A stretch of DNA of 7,311 nucleotides, from contig CABUCP010000155.1 in the NCBI GenBank assembly GCA_902490055.1, positions 1 through 7,311 on the forward strand, read 5' to 3'. The notes below the pieces were generated by a model. It was not told where the DNA came from. It did not search any database and worked only from the letters and a program-made list of their open reading frames with translations. This DNA comes from an uncultured Klebsiella sp. GTDB lineage: Bacteria; Pseudomonadota; Gammaproteobacteria; Enterobacterales; Enterobacteriaceae. Made by a program: the position numbers and the translations under genes. Numbering within the stretch: the stretch's first letter is position 1; every line of letters begins with the position of its first letter. This document shows, one piece after another, positions 4,624 through 7,311 of this stretch.

Positions 4624-7311
4624 TTATCCTCTGGCACGTTTCGCCGCCTGATGGCCCGCGAGGGTACCGAAGATGATGATATCCGCGACCGCGTTACCGC
4701 CGATACGGTTACCGCCGTGGATCCCGCCAACCACCTCGCCGGCAGCGTAAGCGCCGCGAATCGGCTGGTGACCGGCATTCAGCACTTCAGCCTCAGTATT
4801 GATGGTCACGCCGCCCATGGTGTGGTGTACCCCCGGGGCAATGCGAATGGCGTGGAACGGGCCTTCGTTAATCGGCGCGCGCAGCGCGGTTGTGCGGCCA
4901 AACTCTTCATCATGCTGTTTCTCCACCGCGCCGTTATAGCGTTCCAGCGTGGCGAGGAAAGCATGGTAATCCATCCCCAATTTCTCCGCCAGTTCACGCG
5001 GCGAGCTGGCGCTGGTGACGAAGCCCTTAGCGATGTACTCATCAGCGGCTTTGTTTTTCGCCCGCACGTGCTCATCGAAGACGATGTAAGCAAAATGCTC
5101 CGGCAGCGCGATAATCGCCGCCGAGACTTTATCGCGGGTCGACATTTCGTTGAAGAAGCGATTGCCCTGCTGGTTGACCAGAATGGCCCCGCCGCCGCGG
5201 ATTGATTCTGAAATCAGGTACGAAGTCTGCTGCTCGACGGTTGGGTGAATTTGAATTTCGCCCATATCAACGGTGCCCGCGCCAATACGCTCCAGCAGTG
5301 CGATTCCGCTGCCGGTCGCCCCTTTATGGTTGGTGGTGACAAAACCTTCGAGGTCAGGACGGTATTTGACGACCATCGCGCTGTTAGCGCTGAAGCCGCC
5401 GGTCGCCACCACGATGCTTTTGGTCTGCACGTCGATTATTTCTTTTTCCTCGTTGATAAGACGCACGCCGCTCACTTCGCCGTCGCTCATCAGAATCTCT
5501 TCTACCGAGGTATCCAGCAGCACATCAATACCGCGTTTAGTAATATTACGTACCAGACCGCTGATCAGGTAGCCGCCCACCGCTGACCCATCGCGTGGGC
5601 GGTGGGTACGGTCAATGCTCATCCCGCCGGTAGTGGTAATATCGTTGAGCATAATGCCGCGATGCGCCAGCCATTCAATGGCTTGCGGCGCATTCTCAAC
5701 GAAGCGGCGCAGCAGCTGCGGATTGTTTTTATTATGGCCGCCTTTCAGGGTTTCCTGATAGAACAGCTCTTTACTGTCTTCGATCCCTTTTACTCGCTGG
5801 AAGCGGGTTTCCGCGGCGTTCATCCCGGCGGAAGCTTTAATGGTGTTGCCGCCGATGGTCGGCATTTTTTCGACGATCAGCACGCTAGCGCCTTCATCGT
5901 GGGCCTGAATCGCCGCCGCCAGTCCGGCGCCGCCGCTGCCCACGACTACGACGTCATAGCTTTTCGGCGACGCCTCATTACCACCTTCTTCCGCCGCCAG
6001 CGCTTTGCTGGATTTCAGCATCGCTTTGGAAACGGCTTTCTTCACGGCTTCGCTCTGACTGGTTGCGCCGGTGATCGCATCAACGTGCGGCGTGTTGGCG
6101 GTCAGAATTCGTTCGCGGATCTCTTCAAAGCTGGTAGTGAACTCAACGCTCTGTACCGGACTGGCGGCCAGTTCGATATCAGCAATGCGATCGTTTTCGA
6201 GGCTGACGTTAATCACCAGTTCGTTGGCATCGTCCTGAACGGTTTCGACAAACATCCCCGGTTTAAATTTGGCGTCGCCCATACTCATGTCGCGGATCAT
6301 CGCCTCGACCAGCGAGAAGCGCCACAGCGGTTCCGGGATCTGCAGCGCCTCGCGCTGGGTGCTATCAATAAACAACTCCAGCTCTTCACCGGCGGCAATA
6401 CGTGAAGCCCAGTCCGGATAAGCGATGCAGGCGCGGCCAACGGCGATCAGGTCATAGCCGTGGTCAAGGCCCAGTTCGGCATCGGCCACGTTAACCACCC
6501 CGCCGACGCCCATCACCGGCACCTGCGCCAAGGTTTCAGAACGCATCGCACAGTATTTTTCAATCAGCGGCGTTGGGTCGCTGGTATCAACGATAGACGG
6601 ACGCAGCGTCGCGCCGACCGAGAAATGCAGGTAATCGACGCCGCGCGCGGCCAGCTTTTCCAGCAGGTACATGGTGTCGTCAAAGCGGATGCCCGGGACT
6701 TCCATCTCTTCCGGCGAGAAGCGGTAACCGATAATAAAAGCATCGTCGGCGTACTGACGGACCATTTTATGCGTAATGTCCAGCACCGCCAGCGGGAATC
6801 TGGCGCGGTTGTCACGGCTGCCGCCCCATTCATCGTCACGCTGGTTGGAGTTTGGGGAATAGAATTGTTGAATGAGATAAGTGTTGGCGCCATGGATTTC
6901 AACACCGTCGAAACCGGCAAGAATGGCGCGGCGAACGCCGTCGCCGAATTTGGCAATCATGCCTTCGACTTCATCCCCGCTCAGGGCGCGCGGCATCGCG
7001 GCGCCCTCGCGCGGCGCGGCGATGGCGCTCGGGGCCACCGGTTGACGGCCGCCGATCAGCTGCGGGTCGACCATCCGGCCGCCGTGGTAAATCTGCAGAA
7101 TGGCTTTTGAGCCTTCCGCTTTAATCGCTGCGGCAATTTTCGCCAGGCCGGCGATTTTTTCATCGTTATCGATACCGATAGCGCCCGGGAAAGCCAGACC
7201 ATAGTCATCAATAAAGCAGCATTCAACGATGATAGTACCGATGCTGCCGGCGCGGGCGCGATAGTATTCAACCAGTTCGCTGGTGACGGTGCCGTCGAAA
7301 TAACCTGTACA
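4624..7311 (-). CDS. Soluble NADH:fumarate reductase-type flavoprotein (OYE, FMN_bind and FAD_binding_2 domains), 5' end outside window
   Basis: 895 residues are visible. The frame stays open to the window edge, and probably some 25-35 N-terminal residues are missing. The ATG at 7074 is not the start, because OYE-type sequence continues upstream (VEYYRARAGSIGTIIVE, QIYHGGR). By visible residue number, 1 to about 330 is an Old Yellow Enzyme-like NADH/FMN domain (HGANTYLIQQF at 140, WGGSRDNRARF at 162). About 341-434 is FMN_bind with the covalent FMN motif DAITGAT (Thr417). About 452-890 is a fumarate reductase/flavocytochrome c-type FAD domain (GSGGAG at 458). Active-site positions known from Shewanella Fcc3 are kept: His689 (IHPT), Glu702, Arg726 (STRD), His830 (VHHT) and Arg869 (GGNR). 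Thr377 of Fcc3 is Ser here. There are no haem motifs, no Fe-S cysteine cluster and no membrane spans. From memory, this matches the cytosolic K. pneumoniae NADH:fumarate oxidoreductase. Reduction of a related 2-enoate such as urocanate is a less likely alternative. Confidence 0.9.
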   Translation of the reverse strand, partial: CTGYFDGTVTSELVEYYRARAGSIGTIIVECCFIDDYGLAFPGAIGIDNDEKIAGLAKIAAAIKAEGSKAILQIYHGGRMVDPQLIGGRQPVAPSAIAAPREGAAMPRALSGDEVEGMIAKFGDGVRRAILAGFDGVEIHGANTYLIQQFYSPNSNQRDDEWGGSRDNRARFPLAVLDITHKMVRQYADDAFIIGYRFSPEEMEVPGIRFDDTMYLLEKLAARGVDYLHFSVGATLRPSIVDTSDPTPLIEKYCAMRSETLAQVPVMGVGGVVNVADAELGLDHGYDLIAVGRACIAYPDWASRIAAGEELELFIDSTQREALQIPEPLWRFSLVEAMIRDMSMGDAKFKPGMFVETVQDDANELVINVSLENDRIADIELAASPVQSVEFTTSFEEIRERILTANTPHVDAITGATSQSEAVKKAVSKAMLKSSKALAAEEGGNEASPKSYDVVVVGSGGAGLAAAIQAHDEGASVLIVEKMPTIGGNTIKASAGMNAAETRFQRVKGIEDSKELFYQETLKGGHNKNNPQLLRRFVENAPQAIEWLAHRGIMLNDITTTGGMSIDRTHRPRDGSAVGGYLISGLVRNITKRGIDVLLDTSVEEILMSDGEVSGVRLINEEKEIIDVQTKSIVVATGGFSANSAMVVKYRPDLEGFVTTNHKGATGSGIALLERIGAGTVDMGEIQIHPTVEQQTSYLISESIRGGGAILVNQQGNRFFNEMSTRDKVSAAIIALPEHFAYIVFDEHVRAKNKAADEYIAKGFVTSASSPRELAEKLGMDYHAFLATLERYNGAVEKQHDEEFGRTTALRAPINEGPFHAIRIAPGVHHTMGGVTINTEAEVLNAGHQPIRGAYAAGEVVGGIHGGNRIGGNAVADIIIFGTLAGHQAAKRARG
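6058..6081 (-). other. Covalent FMN attachment motif (ApbE target site)
   Basis: The codons read Asp-Ala-Ile-Thr-Gly-Ala-Thr-Ser, which fits the ApbE recognition pattern D-x-x-(S/T)-G-A-T known from NqrB/NqrC, RnfG and FMN_bind proteins. The last Thr (codon 6061-6063, visible residue 417) is the expected phosphoester-linked residue. Its presence, with apbE as the next gene, supports covalent flavinylation. The assignment rests on the motif. Confidence 0.88.

Noticed and set aside
5602..6405. Long plus-strand open frames opposite the flavoprotein (also 6460-7110 and 4651-5205)
   Set aside because: They are antisense shadows of a GC-rich coding gene, with Arg/His/Gly-rich translations, no recognisable family and no ribosome binding sites that I could find.
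4624..7074. A complete 816-residue flavoprotein starting at the ATG at 7074
   Set aside because: The same frame stays open to 7311 and encodes conserved OYE-type sequence upstream, so this Met is internal and the gene is cut by the window edge.

Overview
The window looks like chromosomal DNA from an enterobacterium, most likely Klebsiella or a close relative (Raoultella, Enterobacter-like genera). Base composition is GC-rich and even throughout. The two-component genes read as close homologues of E. coli DcuS and DcuR. The flavoprotein matches, from memory, the soluble NADH:fumarate oxidoreductase described in Klebsiella pneumoniae. I see no insertion sequences, integrases, tRNA or rRNA genes, or CRISPR repeats.

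Layout from left to right. Positions 1-78 are a short non-coding stretch with two adjacent inverted repeats. A divergent MurQ-like SIS-domain gene lies on the minus strand (79-993). A 304-bp divergent intergenic region (994-1297) carries operator-like repeats. A DcuS-type sensor kinase (1298-2914) and a DcuR-type response regulator (2911-3630) follow on the plus strand and overlap by 4 bp. An ApbE flavin transferase lies on the minus strand (3611-4561) and meets the regulator tail to tail with a 20-bp overlap. Upstream of apbE on the same strand, across a 62-bp gap holding a strong hairpin, is a large three-domain flavoprotein (4624 to beyond 7311). Its N-terminal end is cut off by the window edge.

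The four right-hand genes read as one functional unit. The flavoprotein has an Old Yellow Enzyme-type domain, an FMN_bind domain with a covalent-FMN attachment motif, and a fumarate-reductase-type FAD domain. The likely electron path is NADH to free FMN, to covalent FMN, to FAD, to fumarate. ApbE would attach the covalent FMN. It has no export signal, which suits a cytosolic client. The sensor keeps all the periplasmic residues I know to bind C4-dicarboxylates in DcuS, so it probably senses fumarate or malate and controls the reductase through DcuR. That regulatory link is inferred from gene order and family knowledge. The MurQ-like gene has no obvious link to this pathway and has lost residues that are conserved in true MurQ.
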